A stretch of DNA of 64,000 nucleotides from Synaphobranchus kaupii (taxonomy: Eukaryota > Chordata > Actinopteri > Anguilliformes > Synaphobranchidae). The stretch is from contig CM056395.1 of NCBI GenBank assembly GCA_029718625.1, positions 24,892,773-24,956,772 of the forward strand, read 5' to 3'. Position numbers and translations under genes: made by a program. Shown in pieces: positions 9,878-24,637 of this stretch (within the stretch, counting starts at the first letter, position 1; every line of letters starts with the position of its first letter). The notes under the pieces were generated by a model. It did not search any database and was not told the DNA's origin. It worked only from the letters and a program-made list of their open reading frames with translations.

Positions 9878-10160
9878 AATGTGTGGCTCAGTGAGCTAAA
9901 TGTCATGCTCTTAAGCAGTGCAGAATCAAATCTCCCCCCTCATAGTGGTGACAGGCCGGTGAAACCAACCGAACAGCACAATTCTCCATCGTGTGACTGT
10001 GAGGATCAGCTGATGTATTGTGATGTGAGTGAAAACGGTTGCTGGCTCCATGCGTGTGGAGAACACGCGCTACTCGGCACTCTCCTGAATTAATAACGGA
10101 TATCGCAGCGCTGTGCATTCAAAATTGGGAGAAAATAAAGAAAATTATTTAGAAATTTAA
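9878..10160 (+). mobile_element. Probable tRNA-derived SINE
   Basis: Starts with the A-box-like TGGCTCAGTGAGCTAA. GAATCAAATCTC follows at about B-box spacing, then a non-tRNA body and an A-rich tail (ATTGGGAGAAAATAAAG). The tail resembles that of the SINE at 42780-43140. Confidence 0.5.
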
Positions 10161-12164
10161 GGGAAAAAGTGAATAGCTCAAAGGGACACTGATTATATTG
10201 AATGAGGCTTTTGTGCACTGAGGTTATGAAAGACTGAGTATTCATTAAACAAGCTCAATGGATGCTCTTACCGTTTTTATACGCCTCAAGGTCCATTTGA
10301 GTTTTGTTAACAAAGAATTTATTCAGTTTCTTCCGTCCTTTCAATAAACCTTGAATGTAAAATGCAAAACAAAAGCATCACCACTCAATGTCTGCCTGCT
10401 AAATTAAACAGCTGGGGAACAATTAGAGCAATAAAATCGAGATTTTTTTGAAGTATGATAGAAAATCATACATTAAATATTAGATACAGACACACAGCTT
10501 GACTCTGTTTATGGTGTAAGAGAAAGTTGTTTTGTGCATGACTGTTTTAATAAATGCATAAAGGGCTTCACTCTTTATGTCATTAAAGAGAACAGAACCA
10601 TGAAACAGCATTTCCACATTATCTGAATGTTCATAAAACAGAAGTGGAACAGACGGAGAGGCGTAAAGTCAGTGGCTAAGAACTGTAAACTCTGGGATAC
10701 AGCCATGGCTTCCCTCTCAGGGCCCAATCAAGCAGGATTTTACTGCATTTTTACTGGTCGGAATACCCAATGGCACAATCATCAGAAAGACTGCGTTTAA
10801 GTGGGTTTAATACAGGCTTCCGCCCGTAAATGTTCCGCACATTAATATTCTGCTAGCGTTTAATGCACGTTCCACTCACTGGTGTCTATGGTGCCCTTTC
10901 TAAATCTGGCAACTTCGTTCCGAATTCTAATGCCTTAAATATCCCCAAGAGACCGCAGAGGTCCCTTTGAAGCCCTCTCCTAGTAATTTAAGGGCTTCTT
11001 TGTAATAGTGAAAGTGGTAATTTTGAGGTTCATGGGACATGGTGGTGAGAAAAACCGCGCTGTTAACTTTTATCGCCTCTGTCATCGTTCCACTGAGTTT
11101 CCAGCCAAAACACCTCATCACGGTTCACCGTGATTGCCATTAAACTTAGACTTCTTTTTTTTGTTGTTATTTTTTGTTATTTTGAGACATTTTCAGTTTT
11201 GCGTAGTTACATTTAGGTGAATGCAGCGGTCTGAAAAGTCCATATCTTATGCAGGATGTATCATTAACATGCGTAGATACATCATTTGTACAGCTTGTTC
11301 AGTTAATCGCCTCCAAATTCACTTCGAAGAGCTGAGATAACAGACAGCTTGAAGACCACACTCTTGTGCCAAGATGTCAGTCATGGAAAATGCTCCTGTG
11401 CCAAGCCACTGTGAATGCACTTTGTAATTAACTCGTGATATAAAGATGTGGGGCAAAAGGAGCAGTCCCCTATGGGAAGAATAGAGCGACTGATAGCTGT
11501 CACATCACTTAAGAGGCCTGACGTTTGCGATCTCCGTGATTGCGGCGTTAATTATAGCCTTGCTTATATTTGACATCACGTAAGTGCTTATTAGGTATTA
11601 TGCGTTTCAGTCATATCAGAGTTTGACGTGCCAAGCAATCAATATCTTCCGCTTTGATTCGCGGCTCGTCCCAGGATGTTCATTGGCTGTACAGAACATG
11701 ACGCAGTTATACTTTCAGTGACCTGAATACGTGCAGACAGACAAACGTAATTACTGAATTATTTATGTCCTTCAGAGTGATCTCATGTCCTTTCTGTATG
11801 AAGCACAATCTCGCACTGTGATATCTGCTGACAGGTTATATTGGCGTTAGTACGGCGCTGTCTTTTAATGTGGAAAAAAAAAACATGCCTGTCATCTGTT
11901 GAGTCAGAGTTAAAGAAAAAAAAAGCTGTCGATCAGGTTAGACCTTCCTCGTTGTGTTCTTCTTCTTTAATCCAAGTGACATTATGCCAAAAGTGTAAGA
12001 CACCTGTGTTTGTTTATGTGTCTTTTCACAAACATGAGCTACATTGTAACACAATTATAGCTTACTGTCAAATTAGTTTTTTGTGAATTATCAATCCATG
12101 TCAGACCCGTTTGAGTTTTTAAAGTAATTTCAATTTATCAAACAATTATGGAATAAATGTCCCC
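10161..12164. other. Intergenic, nothing recognised
   Basis: No gene, RNA or clear repeat seen. Scattered short ORFs show no family signature. Confidence 0.45.
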
Positions 12165-12490
12165 TTACACAGTGCAGTCCACACTACTAAAGCAACCAAA
12201 GAGATTTTAAGGGCCAAAGAGTGGTTTGTTCTTGACTGGCCAAGTCAATCACCCAACGTGAATCGAATTTGAAGTTCCAAACAGGAACTGAAGATGGCTG
12301 CAGTACAGGCCTGTACATCACCAGGGAAGGTACCCAGCACCTGGCATTGTCTATGGGTCACAAACCTCAGGTAGTCATTGAATGCAAAGGTTTGCAACCA
12401 AGTACTAAATATGACTAGTTTATTTAAGTTTGTTAATTTGTCCAATTACTTCTTGTCCCCTAAAATAGGGGGACTATAAAAAATATATTT
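12165..12490 (+). pseudogene. Tc1/mariner-type transposase relic
   Basis: Around 12190-12260 a frame reads KEWFVLDWPSQSPNVNRI, resembling the end of the catalytic core (SPDLNPIE). A 3' stretch TGTCCAATTACTTCTTGTCC then CTAAAATAGGGGGACTAT is shared with the element at 37727-38343, so the two are probably related. Confidence 0.6.
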
Positions 12491-13931
12491 GAAGCTGATT
12501 ATTGCCGTCGTGTCCAGAAAGCTTTGGCTAAGCAGCGATACAAGGGTCCCCTACTCTTGTACTTTAAGGAATAGAGATATGATATTTCATAATACACACA
12601 GATGTACGTGGCCTGCTTGCTGACCCCACTTTTAAACTGGAGAGGAGTGGGGTTTTCACTCTGTAGGAACAGACAAATGTGGCTGACAAGCGCTATGAAT
12701 TCTGGGGATTAAATTGCAAGCCATACAACATTCCACAGCAGTGTGCAGGACTTCAATATTGAAGCCTGACTTTCAGCGCTGAGAAAAAGAACCACTTTTT
12801 AACACAGAGCAGTAAATTACAGAGCCTTTAGTAAGTTATGGACCCCAGAACACCATAATTTTCAGGTAAAAAAAAAAAAAGAGTAGCTAATATCCTTTCA
12901 AAGATAAAACTGTGGAGAAATGCACTCCGGTGTTATTTTAGAAATGTGAAAGACGGCAGACAAGGTACATACATCTGGAGCAGAAGGAATAGCATAAATA
13001 CCACACGGCAAAGAACATGGCCACAGAGCTTCCCTACAGTCACTGTTAGTATTTCCCATTTCATAAATCACTGTACAAATCTAAACAAAACTGCCCAAGT
13101 TGTTGCTCGTAGTTTTAACAAGACCTGGAAGATATGAAATACTGTAAAAAAAAAAAAAATAGGAAAGTTGATTTTACACCGATTAACCAGACTGGTGTTA
13201 ACAGGCATTGCTTTAGTCAATAACTCCTATAGTAATGTATGATCATCTTTACCTTACTTCTTACTGTCTCAGTACAATTTGATGCTCTTATCCAAAATAA
13301 TAACATTATCAGGTCTCACAGTAAGTGCCACTTGGACTCACGTGGTTTGTCTGATGGTGCTCTGAGGTCCATGTTTACTTAGAGGTGTCAGAAGGAGAGA
13401 ACGTCTGTGGAAATTCCATCACATGAACTGCCCTTCGAGCAGAATAAGCTGTGAGTCAAAGTTAAAAACAGACTTTTATGGATTCCATACCAATGTCTCT
13501 ATAGCGTGACTGAAATCCTGTGATACAATGAAACAATAACTGGGTGAAATTGACTGGAATATGAGCACCCCTTCAAATACCAGGGTAGAAACTCACATTG
13601 CAGACTCCTATTGATGTAACAAAAGTGTCATTTTCCACATCAGAATTCAGTTTTCCAGGCATATCTGACAGTTATGTGTGTGCTTTTTTTAGTATGCATG
13701 AGAGTAATCTGTAGCTAAATGGGACAATTGGATAAGTATTTGTTTATTTGGCTGAAGAGGATATTTCAACCAGCAATGGTGTACATAATATAAGCTTACT
13801 GGTGAAAGTATTATTATTATTATTATCAATTTATTTTTACTATTGCATTTTTGAGGGTCAACATGACATAAAGCCATCAGCTTTTAATTATGGCTTTTCA
13901 AAGTGTGGCTTTCTCTTGGGGTCTGTATGTC

Positions 13932-14011
13932 GGTGTGTGTGTGTGTGTGTGTGTGTGTATACGTGCACTTGTGTGTGTGTGTGTGTGTACATGTGCGTGT
14001 GTGTGTGTGTC
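13932..14011. repeat. (TG)n microsatellite
   Basis: TG run with short interruptions (TATACGTGCACT, ACATGTGCG). Confidence 0.95.
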
Positions 14012-17000
14012 TGTCAACGTCTTTTCTCCGTGTCTGTACATCTACACCACTAAATCCACCCTGTGTGAGCTCCTGCTCTGCAATCGTAATCTTTCTATTA
14101 ACAATGATATACACACTGATCCCCCCAGATGATATTCCGCAGACACAATGCACTCTGGGTAATGAGGAGAGTGATACGTACATGGAGGACAAACAGTAGC
14201 AGGGTCAGCTTTCAGTTTCCTGCTTGGGGAAATGGAGCCAAGAGAATTTACATGAGCACCCTGTTTTGTTTTAAATGTTTAGAAATGTCCATATTACTCC
14301 ACCCTGTTTGAGGAAATAATTTTTTTAAATTGTATTAATCGCTTTAGACTCCATTCTATCTTGTTCCATTCCAATTTTCTGTGTATAACCAGTGTCAATT
14401 AAATCAATTGCCCCTTAATTGTAATTGCGTTATATGTGATGGTATTGCAGACTTACGTGGGCATGTAAGATGCACACCTGTGCCTGATCAGACATTGATT
14501 AGTAACAGTTAAAGGTGTGAATGTTAGAAGAATGCTGAGGCCAAAGCTTAGCTTTGTCTAAAATGTTTTATTTATCATCCCGCCTGGCTTTTGTTTTGTT
14601 TGTTTTTTTAAGTACACAATGCAGTTCCCATCGTCTCCATAGACTGGGATCAGAAGCTATAGCATGAAGACTTTCAACCTGTTGCTTAATTACCAGTACT
14701 CAATCTATACCTATAGGCATGCTATTTTCTGCTCCTGTGATATGGAGTGGACATCTCTTGAAATTCACACTGGGTCTCATGTCTGGCAAATTAAAAATTA
14801 ATAATTCATGTATTCTACAGGAACACAAGGGTGTTACCTAATGGCAAGATAAATAATGCACAAAATAAATTGGATGGAACAGGATACGCAGATTAGAAAG
14901 TAAAGCATCACCGTTCAAATTACCGTACCCTCTTCCATATCAGAGAAAAGGTTAGATAACTGATAGCAACACTATAAAATGGATACAGTGTTTGTAAGCT
15001 GGTCTTTTTATTCCACTTGACCTCTGAAGTTTGGCATGATGGGACAGTGGGAAATGGTGACCTTTGGTGATACAGTGGATGGAACTGAAAATCGGTACAC
15101 TATGCAGCCACCATTTATTGATTGATTTTTTATCAATCAATAAAATATTTGATCCGATGTGGATCTTCCTTAGGTTAAGACTTGAAACGTTGTCAGTAAA
15201 TGGATAAATGAGAAACAAAAGCAGAGTACTCAGTATTTATATTGTGTGTCTCCATCAGCCCAACACCTAGCATTGGGTGTGCGTTTGCTTCCTTGACTTT
15301 GCTTTGATGACATCATGCCTGGATTGTCAAAGGGATATTTCACTTTCGTGTGACATAAGTACTTTTGTGGAGCGTACCCCATTTTATTTGCGTAACGTGA
15401 ATACTAGCAACATCAGCTGTCCCTGCTGACCGTTAACGGCATCCCGGTTGTCAGGGTCCCCATTCACTCCCATTCATTTTCGGGACCTAACCTAAATTAA
15501 TTGTTTTAAAGCACAAACTAACTACGGCGGATAATACATCAATAAAAGAGAACACGAGGGTGAAAAGGTACGTGTTGGTTTATTTTTAACATCCTGACAG
15601 GGATCTAGAACAATGTTTGTTTTGTGTTTTTAGTACATTACCCACAGTCATAAGGAACCAGCTGAAAAGCTAGCACATTCCTGGCACAAGCCTTCAAACC
15701 ATCCCCTGGTTTGCTTACGCATCTTAACCAATAAACATCCATTATATTGACAGGATGATAAAATGATTCTGTGTCATCCAAGAAACATGCCTCTGATTGC
15801 ACTTTGTCCTGTAATTGGAGCTACTGCTCGTGGGTGTGAGAGCAGAGGAAGCAACCAGAGGGAAAGTAGCCTTATTTTAAAATAAATAAATACATAAAGA
15901 AATAAATAAAATCTGTTTTTGAGTAATTCATTAAGGGACCCGTGCGATCACAGAATTTAGTCGATGACCAAGTACATGATGGCGTGGATACAAGATAGTA
16001 ATGGAGAAAACCGAAAAAGCATCAATATGAATATTCAAAAAGCTGTTGTTTTCCATGAAATTCGAGAAGGTTTCTGCGTTTCAACAGCCTCTCAAGTCTC
16101 TCTAGTGCTGACTTTTAAGACAGGACAGTGCACAGACTTTTTGGAGGGCTCATGCTGAAAATCAGGCACGGAGTTCTTGGGATTGGGATTGGGATTACGG
16201 ACCGGGGGGAGAGAGATTGTAAAGGCAAAGGGCACCTGTGGTTTTGCTGTCTCTGGGCAGGGGGCATACGCTTCAGGATATGCTGCTGTCTGTCTGTACA
16301 AGGGCCTGGCCCGGGACATCCTAATCCTGCCATCTCCGCTGTAATTACAATCAGGAGAAATGCTGCGCTGTTATCGTCCTCGGTTTGGAAACCGCAAAAA
16401 CCCTGAGGAGACGCCGAAGGCCTACTGTCTGTCATATAGGGCTAGTGTGTGAGAATCAAGTGAAGTAATGTCGCTTTAGTTTAGTTCCCTCATGCCCGCC
16501 ATGCCAAACATAATGCACAATTAGCGAATGATTGTTTCCCACTGTTTAAAATGGAAGGGTAAGATGTGGATACCGCCCTTCTCATTCATGCCAAAAAAAG
16601 TAATCTGGCAAGAATGGGATGGATGAGTGATGTGCTTTCTGTTAAATTTAGGAAAAATAGCCCAAATATGACTATTGTGCTTGCCATATGCAACAAACCA
16701 ATACATTTTGGAGCTATACAACACGTTCTAATCTATGCTAACAATCTACAGTCCTTGGACAATCACTCATGTTTTGCAAGCACTTATAAATCCCAGTGCC
16801 GAAGACAAGGAGAAGCTAAAAAAACAACAACCTAAAAAAACAAAAAACAAAAAAGTTTTCTTCCTCGGGGTTCCCATGAAAGAAGGTCAAACCGGGGTCG
16901 GAGAATAGACAGGCTGCTCTTCGGTTTTGACAAACACCCAGGCTCCCACGCTCGGATGTCTGAGGATTACCGATAAGAGGAGACGCAGTTAATTTGCTGC

Positions 17001-20000
17001 GACAGGTACAGTCGAATGTAACCGGTGACACGGCTGAGCCTGACGGATTCTGAAACTCAGTCATGCGTGTTATTCTGTTATGGTATGTTTGCTGTGGGTG
17101 TATGGGCACTGATGGTGATGACCTCATGCATTTTGAAACCTTTTTTTAATTAAATTTTTGAGTGGTAATTGCAGGAAACTTCATGCGTGTAGAAATCCCT
17201 TGATCTTGAAAACTACATTTAAAAAAATAATACACTTCTGATTGGCTCAGGGATGGTCAATCACACTTCATGGAATCTTAAGAGGAAAAAAATCCCAATA
17301 GTCTCCTAGTCACCTCCAACTAAACCTGTCAGGGCATTAGCATAATTGCAAATATGGGAGTGCACGTCAAATTGCTCAACCGCATATTTAAATAGCTTAT
17401 TGTGTCAACTATTATTTCCAAAACCACGTTTGCCATGAAAAATGTTTGCGTGGGTCTTAGAAAAAAATGGCAAAAACTTAAGTTATACCTCTTCCACAGA
17501 CATTCACATGAATATGTCCAGCTACATTTTAATCTGAATAAATATAAGATCCTAGAAATTGTATTGCTTCATTAAATTGGCCATGGGCTTGGAAAGTTTA
17601 GAAATTGCAGATGTACAGCAAGCAATTTTGGGAAAGTTCCCATGCACAAGTCTGATTTATGCCCGAGTAGAACATAAATCTCCCAGGCAGTCCAGCAGAA
17701 CTCAAACCAAGTGGTGCAATCATGTTGCAAGTTGAAATCCTTTCACAGGCATTATAGAAAATGCCATTTGCTATAAGGGAATGTGTCTTCATGTAACTTT
17801 GTTTTATTTAGTTTAACTCGGTAAAAATCTTCCCTTGATGTGGAAACCTTGTTAGGAGGTTCACAGAAACGATAATGTTGAATTTAATCATTTGATAATT
17901 ATTAACGGTCACACCATCTGGGCTAAAATGGCTGAGGTTTTACATAGTCTAGATCGTAGATGGAATCTGTGTAATCCTGTAGACTACCAATATGGATGTG
18001 CAAAAGTCTTTCCTTGTTTCACAAACGCTATTAAGCTACAATTATCTACATTTACTGAAATCTCCTTTCTACCAATGCATTACTCACATTAGTTAAAATC
18101 CAGTGTCTAAACATTTGCAGTGAGAAAGAGAGGTCTGTAGCATGCATTAGCATGTTAGCCATTCTTTGTGTAGCAATGGAGGCTTTATGTGCATTTTGGC
18201 TATTGACAGGCTTTGCTCAACCGGGCTTGTTAATGGATAGTGCCATTGATTCAAATAATCATCTGGGTGGTACACATTACATTTGTCCTATTGATTTGGT
18301 GAAATGAACCGCAGAAAAAGCGTGTCTGTCAATTCACGAATTTAGTTCCACTTCACTGCATTTAGGTCATCGTCTCGAATAGCTACCATGCGGCACGGTG
18401 TGTCATTTAATCCCCGGAACTCAAAACCGTGCCAGTTTAAACGTGGTTCTGAAACCAAGCCGCCGAATGTGCGTTTGATTGACTTTGAGAATGTGTGCTG
18501 TTGTTTCGAGTGTCCTCGCCCAGCCGAATGATTTCGCGGGCCTGAAATTCAGAGCAGTCGCGTGAGATCATGTGACACACAGACAGATCCTTTCTGCAGC
18601 CTGTCACTTGTTGTCATCCAAACAGCACGTAACTCTTGCATAGCCCAGTATCAGTCTCAATGTAATTTTTCAAGCAAAGAAAATATAAAAGATATCAGTG
18701 ATAAAATGTTATGATATAAATTATTTAATAAACAACTGTTTTCACATGACGTTTAAAGGATTAGAGCTATAACCTTTCTTTTGATCAGAAAGTAGAAATG
18801 GCTGCCATAATTACGTTTGTATAAAATCTGCAGCCTTATCTAATCGACTTCTGTAGCTACTCTCGATGAAAATAAACAATGTTACTGCTCTACACAAACT
18901 CCTCTGACTCTGGCTCCTTTAGCCTCCCATTCACATTTTGGAGAAAACCTTGCAATTATGTTGGTTCAAGAGATTACTGGAGATTAGCACTGAAACTCTC
19001 ATGGTGTATCATTTAGGAAAGCAGGGACATTTTTATTCGTTTTTTCTTCTTTTATTTTTTTTACAAAAAAAAAAAACTAAAACAATGGAAAACATCCAAA
19101 ATTAACAAAAAATAAAATCATGGTTCACCCTATATCATAGGCTATATAATATATATTTTAATATCCCCAAGTGGTTTACATTACTTTGTAATCACATTGC
19201 AATGCATTCTTTTCTGTTGAGATGTAATGGATTTATTTTTCAACTTTATATACTGTATAATACGATCATAAAATACAATAAATGAATTTAGATGACCTAA
19301 TGCTAACGGAAACATACCGAGAACAGGACTCAATACTTTAATATCTTTGGCTGTGCGTGGCGTTGCCAAACACCTGTAGGGTTTAGAGTTCTCACAGCTG
19401 GTATTCTGAGACCAACCCCAACCGCAAAAAAACACCACCCTCATTCCAGTGTGTTGAAGCTACTCCACCCACTCTCCCTTTAAACAACCACCACACAAAA
19501 TCAATATTGAAGAACTAAAAGGTTTATTTACCACATACTTATGCATCATTAGCATAAACCACAACTGGGTGATACGCCAACTAGGGCATAACATTGTTGT
19601 TTTCATAACATCGGTGTCTCATTGATTTTTCTCGATCACACCACACATCCATTACTATAGGGGTACTATTCAAGGGGCTCCTCATTCTAAATCATGTAAT
19701 CCATACCACAGAAAGGACAAGGATGTGTACAAAAACAGTTTACCACCTAAAAAACAACAATTTAAGAGTGGCCGAATTATCATTAATAACTAAATATAAT
19801 TTATTGTTTTATAATAAAGGTTAATAATTTAACCGGAGCTGATTAAGAGAAGATGGTTCATGGCATTGGAATCATGTGAATTTCTGTTCTGTGTTCATTT
19901 GCATTATACTGACCCCAAGGCAGTCGACGGCAGCCTGTTCTCGCCCCTCTGCACATACATGATTTATGGAGCAGGTGCCTTTAGGGAAAGATTTATCTGC

Positions 20001-20130
20001 GCATGGGATTCCTTCCTACACTTGCCACCAGTCTATATCCACTGTTGCAATACATGAAAAGATGAGGATATTACATATGGTTCAAATATGTGGCCGAATT
20101 CCTTAGTAATTAGCTGAATACCAGTGGCCA
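14012..20130. other. Intergenic, nothing recognised
   Basis: Six kb without a supported gene. Minor items: a perfect short hairpin around 15116-15142 (TTGATTGATTTTTTATCAATCAA), a GGGATT triplet repeat near 16180, and A/T homopolymers. Confidence 0.45.
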
Positions 20131-20370
20131 TATTCCCAAGTCAGCGATCACATTCCCAATCGAGTGGTTGCGTTCCCGATTTGGTGGTCACATTCCCAAG
20201 CGAACCATGGCATTCGCAAATCTAACAGTGCCATTCCCAAGCCAGTGGCCACATCATCAAGTGAGCCCAATGGAAACATTCTCTCATTAGCCATTGCATT
20301 CCCAAGCAAAGATCACATTCCCAAGTCAGTGAACGCATGCTCAAACTAGCAGCCACATTTTCCAGACTGA
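20131..20370 (+). repeat. Degenerate 20-bp tandem repeat, about 12 units
   Basis: Units approximate CATTCCCAAGTCAGTGGTCA with strict 20-bp spacing for most. Similar units occur in reverse orientation at 24638-24752. Confidence 0.8.
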
Positions 20371-20933
20371 CCATCTAGGGACAAGCATCGGAAATTATCT
20401 GTAAATATTGCGCAAAGATTCATCGGATTATTGTTTTGCAAAATGTATCTGCACCAACATGTGTCTCGATGAAACGAATGCTGAAGTAATTTTTTTTACA
20501 TTTTTTAAATTTTTTTAATTTCCAGGCCAGCATTCGCGGGGTGGGTTAGGCAGAGGAACAGTGCCCAGTAAATGTGTTCAGATAGTGAAAGTGTTAAGTG
20601 TTGAATGAGGGAAGGATCTCATTCCATAAGTAATGCTTCCTGAAATTCCCTTTAACAATCCTCACCGTAACAAATGCTTTAAAATGACCTTTGAGTAAAG
20701 TGTTTGTACCCGGTGAGCCAAAGCCAGAATCTAGATGTCTAGAAGGGTGGAAATCTAGGTTGAGAGACATTGTGACATACGCAGAATAGGTTAACCCCAA
20801 TATAGCTGAGGTTTTACCCGCATATAGCCTGGCTACATCCTAGTCGGCTAGAAAACTTTTACTTTTTAACCAAATGTATCCAGGTTTTCACCTGAACGCC
20901 TAGACAGCATTTCATACACTTTTCACCTGGGCA

Positions 20934-21180
20934 CACTCTCAAAAAAAAGGTACAAAATATACCTAAAAAGGTACAAATGCTTGTCACTGTGGTGGTACCC
21001 TATAGATACATAAACTTGTAACCCTACTCAACAATGCATAATTAATTTGTACCTTTTTTGCTTGCGAAGGTACTTATTAGTACCCACATAGAACAATATT
21101 GTACTTTCAGGGTACATTTGGGAAATTTGTTCCTTAAATAAGAAACATGTACCTCCACTGTACCTTTATTTCTGAGTGTG
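20934..21180. mobile_element. MITE with ACACTCTCAAAA-type ends
   Basis: Left end CACACTCTCAAAAAAAAGGT is complementary to the right end ACCTTTATTTCTGAGTGTG. Inner GGTAC/GTACC motifs repeat throughout. This is a common fish MITE type. Confidence 0.75.
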
Positions 21181-21416
21181 TCATTTTAGTTTTTAACTTT
21201 TTTTAACTGTATTTTTCTGTAGCCTTCATTAGTATTCAGCTGTTTCACTCCCTGGGCTGAGTGGAATTCAGCTCGGTTGGTGTGGCTTGCTGCCCCTGAC
21301 CCTGTCGGTTCTGTGGTCAGTGAAGGAGGAAAAGGCCATCCATTGAGCTCCACCTTAGGCCAAAATTCCTCATGAAGTTTCCCTCGAGACCAAGTAAATG
21401 CACAGTGATGTCATAT

Positions 21417-21811
21417 AAAGGTGCAGTAGGCAAGCTTTTTTTGATATATTTTGGTGAAATTATTAAATTTACTCATTATATTCCAGCAGCTATGGATAAA
21501 TCAAGTGTTCTGGGAACAAATATGGTTTTTGTGAGTGTCCTGGGCTCTGTATTAGGCTGTCAAAAAACCTTTCCCCAGCCTTACAAAAACCAACCAATCA
21601 GGGCTAGCTATGTACCCACCAATCAGGGCAACTATCTACAAGCGAAGTATCCTCCCCATAGAATAAAGCCCTCCCTGTCTGCCTGTCTCCACGCGTGCAC
21701 TGGAGCATCATTTGGTGGGAGGGGCTTATGAAAGAGATAGGAGGCAGGAGAGCAAAAGGGGAAAGCTTTTTTGCCTTGCATATTTTCAAACTTGCCTACT
21801 GCAGCTTTAAA
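21417..21811. mobile_element. MITE with GCAGTAGGCAAG inverted ends
   Basis: Left end AAAGGTGCAGTAGGCAAGCT; right end AACTTGCCTACTGCAGCTTT. About 395 bp, non-coding. Superfamily not determined. Confidence 0.7.
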
Positions 21812-22364
21812 CATGCGCTGCCTTTAAATGCAAATATGCTCGTATAATGCGCTTGATCTGAACCTTTTAGAGAATACCCAGCTCACTCACCTATTCAGGC
21901 ATCTCTCTGCCAGGATTTTTTTAAATGCTTAAATTTGAAATATGTAGGACTTTGCCGTTCCTTGCCAAGGCCAGATTTTGTTAGTTAGAACTGTGTTTGG
22001 TAATATTGCATAGTGACAGAATTGATCTTGATGTATGCTGTGTAAAAGCTGAATTGCAGTGGAGTGTCTCATCCATTTAAACAAAAAATGCATTATTGTG
22101 TGCAGTCTTGTGTGCAGTCTTCAGCAGTGATTGTGTTCGGCATAACTATTTCCTTCCTTCCCAAGTCGATTTGCAGTAGCTGTTATGTAGTAGCTGTTTG
22201 TGACATGAGAGATGAAAGAACACTCCCACATTTACCCAGTGCAACCAGTCAAATGAGAAGTGGAGTTTGAGCTGAGCTTCCATCTTCCAAGGAAAGAGGG
22301 TGAGTGTGTGGGAGTCCAAAAACAGCTGATATTATCCAGGGCCATTGAGTTGATTTATCTGTTC

Positions 22365-22365
<1 letters not shown>

Positions 22366-22396
<31 letters not shown>

Positions 22397-22512
22397 CCTC
22401 CCTCCCTGGGTACTGCATGGTGCTGGTTTACTTTAGAAGGAAAAGGAGGGCTTGTGTGTGTGTGTGCGTGTGCGTGTGCGTGTGCGTGTGCGTGTGTGCA
22501 CGCTTGTGTGCG
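22366..22512. repeat. (TC)n and (TG/CG)n microsatellites
   Basis: A TC run (22366-22400), then TGTGTGTGCG repeats (22452-22512), with unique sequence between. Confidence 0.9.
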
Positions 22513-24637
22513 AATGCATGTGCGTGCTTTAACATGTGGGCTGACACTGGATTGACAATTCTCTGAATCCTCTGGCATGTAAGCTTATACGTTGGTTTAA
22601 ATACCATTCCTCCACTTTAAAATGACGCCAACCAAAATGTTATTCGCATGCGGACCATTTCAACATTTTTATTAAAGAAAACATTGCATATTTTCATTCT
22701 ATTTTCCCCCCAAAAAAGAAAGAACAAAAAAAGTTTTATTTAAAATTTTTTATATTTTATATATACACTGGTGTGTTTGCTGCAATACATGTGCCAACAG
22801 CTTGTGATGGTGCTAAATCATTTCCTCATTCCATCAGCTTCTCCACAGAGAAGAAAGCCTGCTGATTAAATGGTAAGTAATTAAGATGAATGGGACCAGA
22901 GCAGGCTGCGTTTGCCTCTGCATGTAATGGCACCGTACAGGAAGTAGTGGATGAGTTTACAGGATTTATTTTTTTTGGGTAGAAAGCAAAGATTAATTCC
23001 TTCAACTTTAGGAACAACATGTAACATTACTTGCTTGCGGTCAGTAAAGAAACTACTGTCCTATGACTCTTTCTGTGTGAAAATAAAGTTAGACTTGGAG
23101 AAGCAGAAATAACTGCAAATTAATGCCTATTAATGAGGCTAGGCCAGTTTGAGAGGTCCTTCTTATAATTGACCAAAACATTTCAGCTTAATATACACTA
23201 TATGTGTTAGCCTGCCCTTCACAACCACAGAAATCACTATGCTGTAAAACAAAATAAACAAATTTTTCTAAACTAGATTTTCAAAATTGCAAACAAACTC
23301 TAATACCAGTGGATCAGACACCCGCATTAGCTGATATTGTGTGCCAACTGCGTTGAGGTGGGTGGGTCAGGCTGGGCCAAGGCTACCTAAATAGTATCCT
23401 GGGCCCACCCATTTATCTTGGCTGAACCACTTAGTTCTGCCCCACCTAGTTTTATGCAGGCCTAATGGCATGAATATTTCTGGCTACGCCGCTGTTATGT
23501 ACACATACAGTTATTTCAATATGCTGGGACATGCACTTCACAACTGATTTCACAACTTACAACCTCTTACAAAGAAAAGCTGCAATGGCAAGACCGAGGT
23601 TGTGTTTATTGGCTTTTTGGCAGTCTGTGGTAAAATATGCAAACAGACTGATGTTCAGCGTGAATCTGTAGGCTGTGGATTCCAGAGAGCTCACTCCCGT
23701 GAGATAACACCTGCTATATTTACATTTCAAAGCCATCTTGACCAGAGATGTGTTTTCATGTTTTTTTTGGTTCCTGATTTGACATTATTAGCACAGGTTT
23801 TCTGTTGGTCAGGACGACACTGTAATCATTGCATTTAAGATCAAAGACGAGATGATAATTAAAAAAAAAAAAAACCTTTGAGTATTACTGCAGTCCCAAT
23901 CAAAATTAAGTCCCGACAATTAACAAACTGCATGACTGTTTCCATAGGAACGCTTCATGAGTTGGTTGGGAGGATCTAGTTAATCTTTAACTCTGAGCTC
24001 AGGATCTCAATCTCGGAGACACAAACAGCCATCATTAGTTTCCTAAACATCTGGAAGTTCTCCATGCATTTGGAATTCATGGATTAGCCCACTCCAGCTA
24101 TAAACTATAAACTAAAAACAGTATCCATGTCACATACGTATCCACACATCTCAATCAGGCTACGTCGGGATAAATATAGAGGATTTCCATTTGCATAATC
24201 GTGCTTCAGGGTTCCAGTACCCAATTTACGCTTGTTAATTGAGCTGTGAGCCTTCCGCTGTGAGGGAGAAGGTGTGAAGAATAATTAGCACGGGGTTTGT
24301 TCCGCTCTCATGTGACTCCTATCAGGTCGGCTGTGACATGTCCGCTGGCGGTCAACGGCGGGACAGGACTTGCATCACCTGCAAAGAAGCGCTTCTTTTT
24401 CCGATCGTCTCCGTAGCAACAGCAAACGCTGGATTTCAGGATGCAGTGGTCTGATCAAGCAACTTGCTGCCCTTACCAGCGATGTCATGCCCGTCATGGA
24501 AAGCAGAGTGCTCCTTCTTAACCACAAAGTCACAGCTGATCAGATTACTCCGTTTTCTTACTTATTCTAAAATTGTAAGGTACAAATTAAATTTTACTAA
24601 ATTGAGCAGCCTCAACTCAAATCATGGAATAAGTCGG
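22513..24637. other. Intergenic, nothing recognised
   Basis: No gene or repeat supported. Contains A-runs at about 23861-23874. Confidence 0.45.
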